This document shows positions 1 to 9,177 of a DNA stretch of 38,843 nt, in pieces. The stretch is taken from NCBI RefSeq assembly GCF_003171675.1, contig NZ_QFZQ01000017.1:1-38843 (forward strand). The letters are read 5' to 3'. The DNA comes from Reichenbachiella versicolor. Lineage in GTDB: Bacteria > Bacteroidota > Bacteroidia > Cytophagales > Cyclobacteriaceae. Under the pieces are notes generated by a model, which saw nothing but the letters and a program-made list of their open reading frames with translations, did no database searches and was not told where the DNA came from. A program made the position numbers and the translations under genes. Each line of letters starts with the position of its first letter. The first letter of the stretch is position 1.

Positions 1-126
1 CGCTAAGCACCCACAGTTGTTGCCGTAGAGCACGTAGAAAAAATTTTTCTCTAATAGAAAACAGCTTAGATCATCAGTTATTTAGGTAATCTATGCATTG
101 GTATGAAGAGACTTTCAGAAAAAAAA
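1..126. repeat. Left copy of 126-base terminal inverted repeat
   Basis: Bases 1-126 are the exact reverse complement of 38718-38843. Identity stops at base 127 (G here, A in the other copy). The inner 8 bases are a homopolymer that also serves as the T-tract of the terminator for the neighbouring minus-strand gene, so about 118 bases are the informative repeat. No transposase or other mobile gene is visible in it. It is either the edge of a longer genomic repeat where assembly stopped, or a de Bruijn graph overlap. Confidence 0.9.
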
Positions 127-154
127 GGTCGAAAACTTTCAGTTAACGACCTTT
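119..154 (-). terminator. Rho-independent terminator after the DUF1573 gene
   Basis: On the minus strand an 8-bp stem (plus-strand arms AAAGGTCG at 124-131 and CGACCTTT at 147-154, 15-base loop) is followed by eight T residues (A119-A126 on the plus strand). It lies 22 bases past the stop codon of the gene at 176-601. Confidence 0.75.
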
Positions 155-175
155 CAAATTTGCTTACTTCTCTTA

Positions 176-601
176 TTAAGAGTCTGTTTCAGAAGTTTTT
201 GGTAGAATGTTGGTAACAATCTTTACTGTCTCTGGATTATTAGAGGCATTGCTCATGATGGTAATAACCTTATTAGTGTGTCCTATTTTACCGGTACTAT
301 TAAAGGTTACATCTATCTTACTGCTGGTACCAGGCATGATTGGTTCCCTTGGCCAACTTGGTGCTGTACAACCGCAAGTGGTTTTCACATTAGATAAAAT
401 CAGTGGAGCATCACCATCATTCGTAAATTCAAAAGTGTAACTCACTTTATCACCTTGTGTAATATCTCCGAAATCATGACTTTCAATTGAAAACTTTATG
501 TGAGGTCCTGGAGGTAGGAATTCTACCGCACCATCATTGCTTTGAGCATTAACTGAAGCTGCTATGCTAACCATAGCAAATAGTAAAAATATCTTTTTCA
601 T
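176..601 (-). CDS. DUF1573 domain secreted protein
   Basis: A 141-residue protein with a clear Sec signal peptide (MKKIFLLFAMVSIAASVNAQ). The mature part is a single DUF1573 domain, an immunoglobulin-like beta-sandwich common in Bacteroidota. It shows the HDFGDI start motif, the FTNDGDAPL strand and the conserved TTCGCTAP segment around residues 74-81. It is probably periplasmic or surface-exposed. The family has no established biochemical role. It lies 29 bases downstream of the helicase gene on the same strand, so it may be co-transcribed, and it is followed by a good terminator. Confidence 0.9.
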   Translation of the reverse strand: MKKIFLLFAMVSIAASVNAQSNDGAVEFLPPGPHIKFSIESHDFGDITQGDKVSYTFEFTNDGDAPLILSNVKTTCGCTAPSWPREPIMPGTSSKIDVTFNSTGKIGHTNKVITIMSNASNNPETVKIVTNILPKTSETDS

Positions 602-630
602 AAACTGATTTTTTTAAAGATTACGCTATA

Positions 631-2046
631 TTAAAAGAATTGTTTGTCAAAATTAACTAGAAAGAGTTCGTTTTTTGCTCGAGTTATAGCTGTATACACC
701 CAACGTAAAAATTCGTGATCTATTTTTTGATCAGGAATATAACCTTGATCAACAAATACAGAATCCCATTGACCACCTTGTGATTTGTGACAAGTAAGGG
801 CATAGGCATATTTTACTTGAATGGCATTTAGATACTTATCACTTCTGATTGCTTCTTTTTGTTTCGTTTTGGTTAAGTCTTTATAATCTTCAATCACGTA
901 ATTATACAGTTTGCGATACTTCTCTTGAGAAAGTGCAGGAGAATGTTCATGTAAAGTGTCAAGAATAATTTTTATTTCAATAGGTTGTCCTTCTGGATAG
1001 TCAAGTAGTTTGACCTGAATATCTGCAAACCTTAAATCATATATCTCTTCAGTTTTCTTTATTTTCAATATTTCTATAAAGTCACCATTGGCTAAGAATC
1101 CCGAAGGAACTTGATCTGAAGCGTAGATATAATTATTTCTTGCTATCAATAAAATATCTCCAGCATCTAATTCATCTTCTTTATACAAAAGTTGATTTCG
1201 AATAAAATGATTATACATCACTGCATTTTTATTCGATCTACATATTACTATAGAATTCTCAATTCCATATTTGTCGTGCGCATATCTAAGTCCGTCTTCC
1301 AGACGCTGAGAAGTCATTCTGTAAATGTCTTGATGATTTTTAGTTGTAATACTTAGTGAGGGGTTTTCAGTACTGAGCGCATTTCTAATATTTGTAGCAT
1401 TAATTAAAATTCCACTATCTAATGCTTGTCTGGTAATATCTGTTAATATACTTACTGCAGTATTTAAGTTGTAGTTGCTTTCTAAATAAGAAGGTTCTAA
1501 TGCATAGCTAGTTTCTTGAAATACTGGTGGTAACTGAGCTACATCTCCAACTAAAAGAAGCTTATTAGTATCATTCTCAAAAACAAAATCTATAAGTGAG
1601 CCTAGTAAATCTTCACCAACTTCACTTATTGTAGATATCATGGATGCCTCATCTACAATGAATATTGTTTTTGAATGGTAATTCTTTGCTTTAGTAAAAA
1701 CTGGACCGCTTAGATCTTTAGAACCTTTGGTCTTAAATATTTTCCTATGAATGGTATAAGCAGTACGTTTGGAATACTGACTAATAACTTTAGCAGCACG
1801 ACCAGTTGGAGCTAGAAGAACAAACTGATAATTAAATAGCGGTAAAGTCTTGGTTAATGCAGCTAATACTGAAGTTTTACCAGTACCCGCATATCCTTTG
1901 AGAATAAACGTTGACTTTTTATCCTTTGTATCTATGAATTTATCCAAGGATTTGAACAAACCTTTTTGACTAGACGTAGGCTTATGCTCGAATTTGTTTT
2001 GTAATATTTCTGAGAAAAGAGGCAATGTTATGAAATTGAATGACAA
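631..2046 (-). CDS. RecD-like SF1B DNA helicase
   Basis: A 471-residue ATP-dependent helicase of the RecD2/Dda type. Walker A GYAGTGKTS lies at about residues 51-59 and the Walker B segment IFIVDEAS at about 128-135. LLVGDVAQLPPV (motif III) follows, and near the C-terminus TCHKSQGGQWDSV (motif V) and WVYTAITRAK (motif VI). This is the compact form found in most Bacteroidota, without the long N-terminal extension of true RecD2, and is expected to unwind DNA 5' to 3'. The start shown is a TTG codon. No in-frame ATG lies upstream and the first internal Met is far inside the ATPase core, so TTG is the best choice. The gene is divergent from a Nudix gene, with only 18 bases between. Confidence 0.9.
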   Translation of the reverse strand: MSFNFITLPLFSEILQNKFEHKPTSSQKGLFKSLDKFIDTKDKKSTFILKGYAGTGKTSVLAALTKTLPLFNYQFVLLAPTGRAAKVISQYSKRTAYTIHRKIFKTKGSKDLSGPVFTKAKNYHSKTIFIVDEASMISTISEVGEDLLGSLIDFVFENDTNKLLLVGDVAQLPPVFQETSYALEPSYLESNYNLNTAVSILTDITRQALDSGILINATNIRNALSTENPSLSITTKNHQDIYRMTSQRLEDGLRYAHDKYGIENSIVICRSNKNAVMYNHFIRNQLLYKEDELDAGDILLIARNNYIYASDQVPSGFLANGDFIEILKIKKTEEIYDLRFADIQVKLLDYPEGQPIEIKIILDTLHEHSPALSQEKYRKLYNYVIEDYKDLTKTKQKEAIRSDKYLNAIQVKYAYALTCHKSQGGQWDSVFVDQGYIPDQKIDHEFLRWVYTAITRAKNELFLVNFDKQFF

Positions 2047-2064
2047 TATTAATATGTATATCGC

Positions 2065-2541
2065 ATGAGTTTAGATGAGATGACCAAAGTTTTTGGAGGT
2101 AAAATAAGAGTAAGGGTAATGGGGATACTGATAGAAAATGATAAAATCCTAATGCTCAATCATAAAGGAATGAATAAGACGGATGAACTTTGGCTACCTC
2201 CAGGAGGAGGTGTAGAATATCAAGAGACTATAAAAGATGCGCTTATACGAGAATTCAAAGAGGAGGTAGGTTTAGATATTACTGTAGGAAACTTCTTGAC
2301 AGTTAATGAATTAATCACAGAACGTTTCCATACATATGAATTCTTCTTTAAAGTTTTAAAAAAAGAAGGTGAAATAAAATTAGGTTACGATCCGGAACTT
2401 GAAACTTTTCAACCTATACAAGGATTTAAGTTTTTATCAATTGAGGATATACAATCGAAAGGAAAAGATAAAGTACATGGTGTGTTTCACAACTTGTCAG
2501 ACTTTTATGACTTAGCTCAAAATCAAGGCATTTTTTATTAA
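2065..2541 (+). CDS. Nudix hydrolase
   Basis: A 158-residue single-domain Nudix protein. The Nudix box reads GGGVEYQ-E-TIKDALI-REFKEEVGL at about residues 48-70, with the REFKEE core that binds the catalytic metal. Substrates of such small Nudix enzymes are nucleoside diphosphates linked to another group, and the sequence does not reveal which one. The start ATG lies immediately next to the divergent helicase gene. Confidence 0.9.
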   Translation: MSLDEMTKVFGGKIRVRVMGILIENDKILMLNHKGMNKTDELWLPPGGGVEYQETIKDALIREFKEEVGLDITVGNFLTVNELITERFHTYEFFFKVLKKEGEIKLGYDPELETFQPIQGFKFLSIEDIQSKGKDKVHGVFHNLSDFYDLAQNQGIFY

Positions 2542-2622
2542 TTAAAATCATTTTCCAAAAAGCAATTGTGAAAACTATAAATACTCTAAAAAATATTATA
2601 CTTGCAAAAAATGAATCTATAA

Positions 2623-3213
2623 ATGGAGAAGACTAAAATCTTATCAATCGTATTTTTAGTAGTAGCTCTAGGGTTGGGCTATTATCTTTCAAATAGTATA
2701 TACACTTCTATTACTGAGAGTGAGAAAATTGCAGCTGCAGAAGCACAAGTCATTGAAAAGTTGACAATGATTAGAGAAGCGCAGATTGCTTTTCAAGCTG
2801 TGAATGGTAGATATACAAGTGATTGGGCTAAATTGAAAAGTTTCGTAGATACAGGGAGATTTTATATCATTAACAAGAAAGAGAATATCATTACGCTAGC
2901 TTATGGTGCTGACAGTATTTCTGTAGAGATAGATACCATAGGTACAGTCTTTGTAAAGGATTCGGTTTTCACAACTGAAAAATACCCTAATTTTAACTTA
3001 GAAAATTTAGAATATGTTCCTACCAAAGGTGAAGCTAAGTTTGCTATGTGGGCAAATAAAATTAAAAAGGCTGGTTTGACAGTAGATGTAGTAGAAGTAT
3101 GGAACACAGCTCCTGTTAACCCTAGAAGAAAAGAAGATAACGAAGCTAGAACTAAGAAACCTTTAAGGTTTGGTTCTAGAGTAAGTATTACAACTGCAGG
3201 AAACTGGGAATAA
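2623..3213 (+). CDS. Membrane-anchored protein of unknown function
   Basis: A 196-residue protein with one N-terminal membrane helix (about residues 7-25), then an alpha-helical stretch (ITESEKIAAAEAQVIEKLTMIREAQIAF split over residues 30-57) and a beta-rich remainder. The helix plus the REAQIAFQAVNGRYTSDW segment recalls the stalk of type II pseudopilins, but there is no prepilin peptidase site, so this is only a resemblance. It precedes the DUF3822 gene by 6 bases and is probably in one operon with it and coaD. A possible -7 box, TATACTTG, lies at about 2598. I cannot name its function. Confidence 0.75.
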   Translation: MEKTKILSIVFLVVALGLGYYLSNSIYTSITESEKIAAAEAQVIEKLTMIREAQIAFQAVNGRYTSDWAKLKSFVDTGRFYIINKKENIITLAYGADSISVEIDTIGTVFVKDSVFTTEKYPNFNLENLEYVPTKGEAKFAMWANKIKKAGLTVDVVEVWNTAPVNPRRKEDNEARTKKPLRFGSRVSITTAGNWE

Positions 3214-3219
3214 TCAATA

Positions 3220-4110
3220 TTGGAAACAGCTAGTAAAGCAATATTTAAACTCTTAAAAAGAGTAAAGGACGATAAGTTCGATGTAGATAGTCTACATAAT
3301 TACAATCTCTCACTACAGATAGGAGTGAGAGATTTGCAGGTTATGGTAGTGGACACGGTTACATCAAATTGTGTTCTGCTAGAAAGCTATGGATTCCAAA
3401 ACGTAGCGACGATAAATAGTCGTCTTCAAGTATTAATGGAACTAGTAGAGGCTCATCAGCTTTTACGAGCAGGTTTTTGGAAGAGTGTTAAGGTTTCATT
3501 AAAAACCCATAAGTTCTCTTTAGTTCCCACTTCTCATTTTGTTGCCGATTCAATTGGTGATTACCTTAAATTAAATTGTACTGTAAACGATAAGATTGAA
3601 GGAAAGTATTATTACCAACATAAATCTAGTAATGTAGTTAATGCTTTTGCTTTCGACAGAAGATTGATCAACTGGATCAAATCGTTGTATCCATCCAAAG
3701 AGGTGATTTTCTTGCATCAAGGGAGCGCATTGATAGAAGGTATTCTTCGTTACACACAGTCTTCTAGTAGTAAAATGGTATATGCAATACAGGATAAAGG
3801 TGTATTGCATGTGTTTGTAGCACAAAATCAAAAGCTTTTATATTACAATCAGTTCTCTATAAAGAGTACACAAGAATTTGTTAAATATATATTGATGGTT
3901 TTCAAAGAATTTTCTTTGAATCCAAAATCTCAAAATATTGTTCTTTGGGGAACGCTTTCATCTCAATCAGAGCAATATATAGCTCTGAAAAAGTTTGTAG
4001 CTAATGTAAATTTCGGTGAGAGAGCTGATTTCTTGAAGTTAGGTTACCAATTTGATGATATTCTAGAACATCAATTTTTTGATCTATTCTGTACTTACCT
4101 CTGTGATTAA
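3220..4110 (+). CDS. DUF3822 family protein
   Basis: A 296-residue protein that I recognise as the Bacteroidota DUF3822 family, which has an actin-like (ASKHA) look. It shows LSLQIGVRDLQVMVVD near the N-terminus and a duplicated FAFDR...VLHVFVAQ segment in the middle. The start shown is TTG, 6 bases after the preceding stop, and no ATG lies near enough to replace it. It is followed 11 bases later by coaD, an arrangement I have seen in this phylum. The role is unknown. Confidence 0.75.
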   Translation: METASKAIFKLLKRVKDDKFDVDSLHNYNLSLQIGVRDLQVMVVDTVTSNCVLLESYGFQNVATINSRLQVLMELVEAHQLLRAGFWKSVKVSLKTHKFSLVPTSHFVADSIGDYLKLNCTVNDKIEGKYYYQHKSSNVVNAFAFDRRLINWIKSLYPSKEVIFLHQGSALIEGILRYTQSSSSKMVYAIQDKGVLHVFVAQNQKLLYYNQFSIKSTQEFVKYILMVFKEFSLNPKSQNIVLWGTLSSQSEQYIALKKFVANVNFGERADFLKLGYQFDDILEHQFFDLFCTYLCD

Positions 4111-4121
4111 AGGGCAACTTT

Positions 4122-4580
4122 ATGTCAAAAAAAATCGCACTATTCCCAGGATCGTTTGATCCATTTACTAAAGGTCATGCCGATATAGTAAGACGTTCAC
4201 TCAGTTTGTTTGATGAAGTTATTATAGCTATAGGATATAATACTAAAAAGAACAGTCGTTATTTTGATATAGAATACATGGTTGAGCGTATTGAATCAGC
4301 TTTTAAGAAAGATAAAGGTGTGAGAGTTATGCTCTACAATGAATTGACAGCTGGTTTTGCTAAGGAGGTAGGTGCTCAATATTTAATAAGAGGCTTACGT
4401 AATACGACTGATTTTGAATATGAAAATAGTATTGCTCAAGTTAATAGATATTTAAATGAAGGGTTAGAGACCGTGTTTTTAATCACTTCACCAGAGTACG
4501 CGCATATTAGCTCAACTATCATTAGAGAGGTACACAAGTTTGACGGGGACGTAAGTGCTTTTATACCATATCAACTTTAA
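4122..4580 (+). CDS. coaD: Phosphopantetheine adenylyltransferase CoaD
   Basis: A 152-residue enzyme transferring AMP from ATP to 4'-phosphopantetheine, the penultimate step of coenzyme A synthesis. It carries the nucleotidyltransferase signature FPGSFDPFTKGHADI (residues 8-22, with the T/HxGH motif as KGH). It also has the RGLRNTTDFEYE substrate loop and the ISSTIIRE motif (KMSKS-like) near the C-terminus. Its length is normal for the family. The 3' end overlaps the convergent Nudix gene by 20 bases. Confidence 0.97.
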   Translation: MSKKIALFPGSFDPFTKGHADIVRRSLSLFDEVIIAIGYNTKKNSRYFDIEYMVERIESAFKKDKGVRVMLYNELTAGFAKEVGAQYLIRGLRNTTDFEYENSIAQVNRYLNEGLETVFLITSPEYAHISSTIIREVHKFDGDVSAFIPYQL

Positions 4581-5241
4581 GAGCTTTTCTATACTCATTT
4601 ACAAGTCTTCCGATAGTTTTGTAAGAATGGTGTAAAGCTAGGTCAACTTCGTTTTCTGACATAAAAACAGCCTTTTTAATACCTTCTTCTTTTTGAGGTT
4701 TTATTTTGGAATCATCTAGACATTTCATGCGATACCAAAAAGTGCTTTTAAGTACATATTTGTCATTGCGCAGATAAGTGTGCCAAGTAGTACAAATTTT
4801 GTCAACAATTTCTACTTTGGCTCCAGTTTCTTCTTCTACTTCGCGGACAGCACCTTCACGTTTCTTTTCTCCCTTCTCTAATTTCCCTTTTGGAATATCC
4901 CAAAGATCATTTCTAAGAATCATTAAGATCTTATTATCTTTCTCTACTACACCACCCGCGGCTCTAATGATAGTGAATTTACTCATTAGATATTGCTCGG
5001 CTTTAGATTTGTCATTGACTTGTATATCAATGCTTTTAACTTTTTTGTGCTTCTTCTTGGTAAGTAGCTTTAATAACGTATCTATAGACTCATATACTTC
5101 AGTTAATATCAGGATTTTACCTTTAAATCTGTCTATTTCTTTGAGATCTTTTGAGTCAGTAAGAATGTAATCGAAATCTTTTTTCTGCTCTACTCTTTTA
5201 CGTTTGATCCTAACTGGAATATCGTTAATATATATTTTCAT
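4561..5241 (-). CDS. Nudix hydrolase with N-terminal extension
   Basis: A 226-residue protein. The first 90 residues form an unassigned lysine-rich domain. A Nudix domain follows, with the box GKLEKGEKKREGAVREVEEE at about residues 119-138, ending in TGA. I start at the second Met (MKIYINDIPV, 5241) because the seven residues before it do not look conserved and an ATG is available. It is convergent with coaD (20-base overlap) and divergent from pyrE. The Nudix-pyrE neighbourhood is common in Bacteroidota. Confidence 0.88.
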   Translation of the reverse strand: MKIYINDIPVRIKRKRVEQKKDFDYILTDSKDLKEIDRFKGKILILTEVYESIDTLLKLLTKKKHKKVKSIDIQVNDKSKAEQYLMSKFTIIRAAGGVVEKDNKILMILRNDLWDIPKGKLEKGEKKREGAVREVEEETGAKVEIVDKICTTWHTYLRNDKYVLKSTFWYRMKCLDDSKIKPQKEEGIKKAVFMSENEVDLALHHSYKTIGRLVNEYRKALKVDMV

Positions 5242-5287
5242 ACACTCTAGTTGATAATGCAATGTAAGAGAAAGTGAGAAAATATTA

Positions 5288-5320
5288 TTGCCAACAAGGT
5301 TAAAAAAAACACTAATTTTG
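5288..5320 (+). promoter_or_regulatory. Promoter of pyrE
   Basis: TTG at 5288-5290, 22 bases, then TAATTTTG at 5313-5320, an exact match to the Bacteroidota -7 box TAnnTTTG. The pyrE ATG begins only 5 bases after the box, so the transcript would start at or next to the start codon and be nearly leaderless. Confidence 0.6.
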
Positions 5321-5324
5321 TAAC

Positions 5325-5975
5325 ATGTCTATAGAAGGAGAAAACAGTTCACTAAGGACGCAAATAGCGTCTGAATTATTGAAAATTAAAGCGATTAAAT
5401 TGAAACCTAACGATCCATTTACTTGGGCCTCGGGATGGAAATCGCCAATATATTGTGATAATAGAATCACATTATCTCACCCAGAATTAAGAACATTGAT
5501 TAAGGATGCTTTTGTTCTTGAAATCAAAACAAGGTTTCCTAAAGTAGAGGTAATTGCTGGAGTGGCTACAGCAGGAATTCCTCAAGGTGCTTTAATAGCA
5601 GACGCTATTGGATTGCCGTTTATTTATGTAAGAGATAAAGCAAAGTCTCATGGTATGACCAACAGAATAGAAGGAGAGATTCAAGAGGGGAAAAATGTTG
5701 TGGTTATAGAGGATTTATTGTCTACTGCTGGAAGCTCTATTCGAGCCATTGAAGCAATAAAGGAAGCTAATATGAATGTTATGGGATTGGGAGCAATCTT
5801 TACATACGGTTTTCCGATTGCAGAAGATAACTTGTCTGATGCTGGTGTACTTTCTTTTACATTATCTGACTACCACGCTTTATTGAACGCTGCTCTTCAA
5901 CAAAATGCAATCTCAAATGATGAATTGGATTCTTTAAATGAATGGAGATTAGATCCTGCAAATTGGAAGGTTTAA
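5325..5975 (+). CDS. pyrE: Orotate phosphoribosyltransferase
   Basis: A 216-residue enzyme converting orotate and PRPP to OMP in pyrimidine synthesis. The PRPP loop VVVIEDLLSTAGSS lies at about residues 125-138. The flexible catalytic loop VRDKAKSHG lies at about 102-110. The orotate-binding region YCDNRITLSHPELR is near the N-terminus. Length is typical. The gene is monocistronic: downstream there is only a weak AACCT...AGGTT hairpin (about 6067-6091), shared with the convergent gene. Confidence 0.97.
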   Translation: MSIEGENSSLRTQIASELLKIKAIKLKPNDPFTWASGWKSPIYCDNRITLSHPELRTLIKDAFVLEIKTRFPKVEVIAGVATAGIPQGALIADAIGLPFIYVRDKAKSHGMTNRIEGEIQEGKNVVVIEDLLSTAGSSIRAIEAIKEANMNVMGLGAIFTYGFPIAEDNLSDAGVLSFTLSDYHALLNAALQQNAISNDELDSLNEWRLDPANWKV

Positions 5976-6090
5976 TTTTTAGTGATCATCAAAAGGTGTA
6001 TCCAAAATTAAACAAAACAGAAAAATTAAAATGTTTGAGACCTACCAAGCATTGCCAGCTAGATTGAACCTTAGCTTAACAAAGTTAGGT

Positions 6091-6858
6091 TTAAAAATTT
6101 TCAATTACGCCTAAACCAAATAATGCAAAATCATATTGAACTGGATCCTTAGGATCCAGTTTTTTTAGTGCTTCTGTTAATTCTATAGCCGTTTTCCAAT
6201 CATCTTGCTTTCTACTAATAAGTCCTAGTTTTCTTCCTGATCTGCTCACGTGAATATCTAAAGGACAAATAAGTTCATTAGGTGTAATAGTATTCCAAAT
6301 ACCAAAATCGACACCAAATTTATCCTTTCTGACCATCCATCGTAAGTACATGTTTATTCGTTTACAGGCAGAATTTCTTTCTGGAGTAGCTATGTGTTTA
6401 CGAGTTCGATTAGGAGCATATGGATCCTCGAAAAAATAATCATGAAATGCAGTCAGTTTGTTTTCAGCATCTTTTCCTTTTGTAAAGGCAGGTTCTAAAG
6501 AATTATGTTTTTGATAGTGTCTGCTCAGAAAATAGATGAAGTAAAGCAAGTCTGTGTCATTAAAAGTACGGTGCTTGAAGTCTTCAAGTTTTTTTAAATC
6601 ATTTTCAGAATGGTGTTTGACAAAATCATAAGGGCTATCATCCATTCTAGCCATTAATTCAGAACATTTATTAATGATTGTTTTGCGCTGGCCCCAAGCC
6701 AGAATTGCCGCAAAAAAACCAGCTATTTCAATATCTTGTTTGCGTTTAAATCTGTGAGGGATGGAAATAGGGTCATCCTCAATGAAGTTTGGTCTGTTGA
6801 ACTCTCTTACTTTTTCGTCTAAAAATTCTTTGAGTCCTATGTTTTTATCAATCATCAA
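6091..6858 (-). CDS. TIGR02757 (DUF2400) family protein
   Basis: A 255-residue protein that I recognise as the TIGR02757 family of Bacteroidota. It shows the typical segments IPHRFKRKQDIEIAGFFAAILAWGQRK, FNDTDLLYFIYFLSRHY (both in the N-terminal half) and the C-terminal CPLDIHVSRSGRKLGLISRKQ. The family resembles helix-hairpin-helix base-excision proteins in overall shape, but no activity is established as far as I know. The start overlaps the end of the LysM gene by 11 bases, so the two are translationally coupled. Confidence 0.88.
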   Translation of the reverse strand: MMIDKNIGLKEFLDEKVREFNRPNFIEDDPISIPHRFKRKQDIEIAGFFAAILAWGQRKTIINKCSELMARMDDSPYDFVKHHSENDLKKLEDFKHRTFNDTDLLYFIYFLSRHYQKHNSLEPAFTKGKDAENKLTAFHDYFFEDPYAPNRTRKHIATPERNSACKRINMYLRWMVRKDKFGVDFGIWNTITPNELICPLDIHVSRSGRKLGLISRKQDDWKTAIELTEALKKLDPKDPVQYDFALFGLGVIENF

Positions 6859-7927
6859 TGTAACTGCTGGTTACTGGTATCTTTCTGTTGATTGCTCCTA
6901 ATTGCTTGAAAGCGGCATTTGATAATCTCATTAACAGGTTCTGATTCAGTGCGGTATGAGGGAGTTGTCCAACAACCTGTACAGCTATTTTTTTACCTGT
7001 CATCTGATTGGTAATTTCTACTTTAGTACCCATTGGAGCAGTTTTGTGTAGAGCTAGATACTTAGTAGTGAAGTCTGTACCTTCTATTTTCATAGCAAAA
7101 CCTTGCTCTGTTATTTCGGTACCTTTATCTGTTTCATTCTTTTGAGTATGAAATTTTGATTTCTCAGTTTTTAAGTAAATCGTATCAAGCTTCGGCTTTT
7201 CTTCTACCATCACTGAGTCCTTTTTATCTTCATTAATAAATACAGGACTAGGTTTTGTGCCAGAATCTTTAATCTCGTTTTTTAGCATAACGAGAACCTG
7301 TCCGATAGATAATGCATTTGAGTTTAAATGATTCCATTTTTTTAGACTATCTAAAGGAATATTATGCGCTTTTGCAATACTGTATAATGTTTCAGAAGTT
7401 TTAACAGTATGTGTATTCGAATCAGGCTGTGACGTGTTTTCTATTGTTACATCAGCATTTGACATTAATTCAGGTGTATTAGTGGTTTTATTAGACTTAT
7501 CCTCTAATAGGAGTGTGTCTCCTAGTTTTATACTGTTATTAGTAAGGTTGTTAAGTAGCTTGAGTTCATCTAGGGATAAGTTGTTTTTTCTAGAAATAGA
7601 ATACAAGGTTTCTCCAGTCTCTACAATGTGATATTGATTAGTATTTGAATTTTGCTGTTTCGCGGATTTTTTATTTTTACTTACTTTCAATGGTATTTTC
7701 AACTCCGTATACATCTGTAAACCTTCCTCAATTTCTGGATTGTGCTTATAAATGTCATCTATTGCCACTGAATATCTTCGAGAGATTGAATAGAGGGTTT
7801 CTTTGGGTTCAACTCGATGAATTACAAATTTACTCCCATGGTCTTTGGCTATTCTCAAGCTATCTGACATAGCTTGTGAGTAATTTTGTAAAACAATAAA
7901 AAGTAGTATCGATAATATTGATCTCAT
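6848..7927 (-). CDS. LysM-repeat cell wall protein with RlpA-like C-terminus
   Basis: A 359-residue exported protein with a signal peptide (MRSILSILLFIVLQNYSQA). Three LysM domains bind peptidoglycan glycan: each starts with a YSIS/YSIA motif after a GETLY- or KETLY-like turn, at about residues 35-80, 97-142 and 171-215. A linker rich in Lys, Thr and Glu follows. The last 90 residues (FTTKYLALHKTAPMGTKVEI onward) resemble the double-psi beta-barrel of RlpA, though the catalytic residues are not evident. It is probably periplasmic and bound to the cell wall. Confidence 0.88.
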   Translation of the reverse strand: MRSILSILLFIVLQNYSQAMSDSLRIAKDHGSKFVIHRVEPKETLYSISRRYSVAIDDIYKHNPEIEEGLQMYTELKIPLKVSKNKKSAKQQNSNTNQYHIVETGETLYSISRKNNLSLDELKLLNNLTNNSIKLGDTLLLEDKSNKTTNTPELMSNADVTIENTSQPDSNTHTVKTSETLYSIAKAHNIPLDSLKKWNHLNSNALSIGQVLVMLKNEIKDSGTKPSPVFINEDKKDSVMVEEKPKLDTIYLKTEKSKFHTQKNETDKGTEITEQGFAMKIEGTDFTTKYLALHKTAPMGTKVEITNQMTGKKIAVQVVGQLPHTALNQNLLMRLSNAAFKQLGAINRKIPVTSSYIDD

Positions 7928-8106
7928 GGACTAATCTGGTGACATGCTAAAATACATCAAACTCAAGCAATATTTATGCTAGAGATTTAATGTTAGAAAC
8001 TGTTTTTTATCAAATTACAACAGTAAAACTTATTCTTAATCAAAAAGATTAAGGTACTTAAAAGAACAATGGTTAAAAGAAATTAACGATAGGTTTAGAC
8101 TCTGAA

Positions 8107-8865
8107 TTAAAACACTAATAATTTCATTCTATGCTTGGTATTGATGTACAATAGTTTTTCGTTAACATGAAATGAAATAAGTGGTTCTGCTTCTTCGAAG
8201 AGATGTTTGTGACAGATTTTTCCTAACGTATCTAAAACAATCAATACCTGTCTAACAGCGTCAGAATACATTACATTAGTTGATAAAATTAAGACATTCT
8301 CGATTTTAAGATAGTAAACCTTTTGAATGGGATTGATGTCATATGGTCTCAGTAATTTTGTAAACCATTTAAAGTACTCACTCTCCTTTGAATAGGAGAT
8401 AGGAAATCTTGTATGTTCGTCACTTATTTTTTCTTCATTCAGTTCAAGTACTTCATTACCTGAAAGCAAATCGACATTTATGACTTTGTTTTGAATAGTT
8501 GGGTGTTCGAAACTTAGACTGTCTAACGTTACTTTTTTTGGTTTTATGCTTGGGTAATCGACTAATGGTTGATCATTTTCCCAATCAAAAACTACTAAAT
8601 CTATTATATCAGGATTATTAAATTCGGAGAAATGAGTCAGAACTATTTTTTCTATTGAGTAAGCTTTTACTGCTAATGCTTTAAAGTCAGTTGGGAACTG
8701 ACGTTGCTTTATAATGTTTAACTTTTTTGAGTCAAGAAGGAAAGCTGTAAAAAGTTTTGATTCAGTATCACAAGTCAAAACGAAAAGATATTCAGAATTT
8801 GTACTAGGTAAAATCTGAAGAATGTTATGTTCAAAATTGATTGAATACTCGTTAAATTGAATCAT
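8107..8865 (-). CDS. DUF4905-like protein
   Basis: A 252-residue protein without signal peptide or membrane helices. It consists mainly of short beta-strand blocks (YLFVLTCD, IVLTHFSEF, VYYLKIENVLIL, VLIVLDTLGKI) that suggest a propeller-like fold. I assign it to DUF4905, a Cytophagia-type family, from memory of the pattern. Function is unknown. It is a single gene, divergent from the NfeD gene. Confidence 0.6.
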   Translation of the reverse strand: MIQFNEYSINFEHNILQILPSTNSEYLFVLTCDTESKLFTAFLLDSKKLNIIKQRQFPTDFKALAVKAYSIEKIVLTHFSEFNNPDIIDLVVFDWENDQPLVDYPSIKPKKVTLDSLSFEHPTIQNKVINVDLLSGNEVLELNEEKISDEHTRFPISYSKESEYFKWFTKLLRPYDINPIQKVYYLKIENVLILSTNVMYSDAVRQVLIVLDTLGKICHKHLFEEAEPLISFHVNEKLLYINTKHRMKLLVF

Positions 8866-9177
8866 TTGTGTATTTTTCTAATTTAGTTACTAGGCAATGC
8901 ATTGCTGTGCATAGTTCTCGGACCTTTTTGTTGTCTATAAAAAATATTACTTTCAAGATTTTGCAACTACTTCGTAACAAAACCTTATTTATAAGCTAAA
9001 TAGGTTGTTCTCTATGATTATAAACCTTTAGAATAAGTTTAAAGATTTTTTACACGTTTACGACCTCATCTTGTTCTCATTATAATGCGGTTAAGAGCAA
9101 AAAAATGCAAATTACACCGTATCCTTAGGTTGAAGAAATATATTTTGGAACATCTTTGATGTCTAAATCAAGATTAA
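8866..9177. other. Intergenic region between divergent genes
   Basis: 312 bases of AT-rich DNA that should hold the promoters of the DUF4905-like gene (minus) and the NfeD gene (plus). I see no exact TAnnTTTG box with a well-spaced TTG, no tRNA and no strong hairpin. Confidence 0.5.

Noticed and set aside
2623-3213. Type II pseudopilin
   Set aside because: There is no prepilin peptidase motif and no other secretion or pilus gene nearby.
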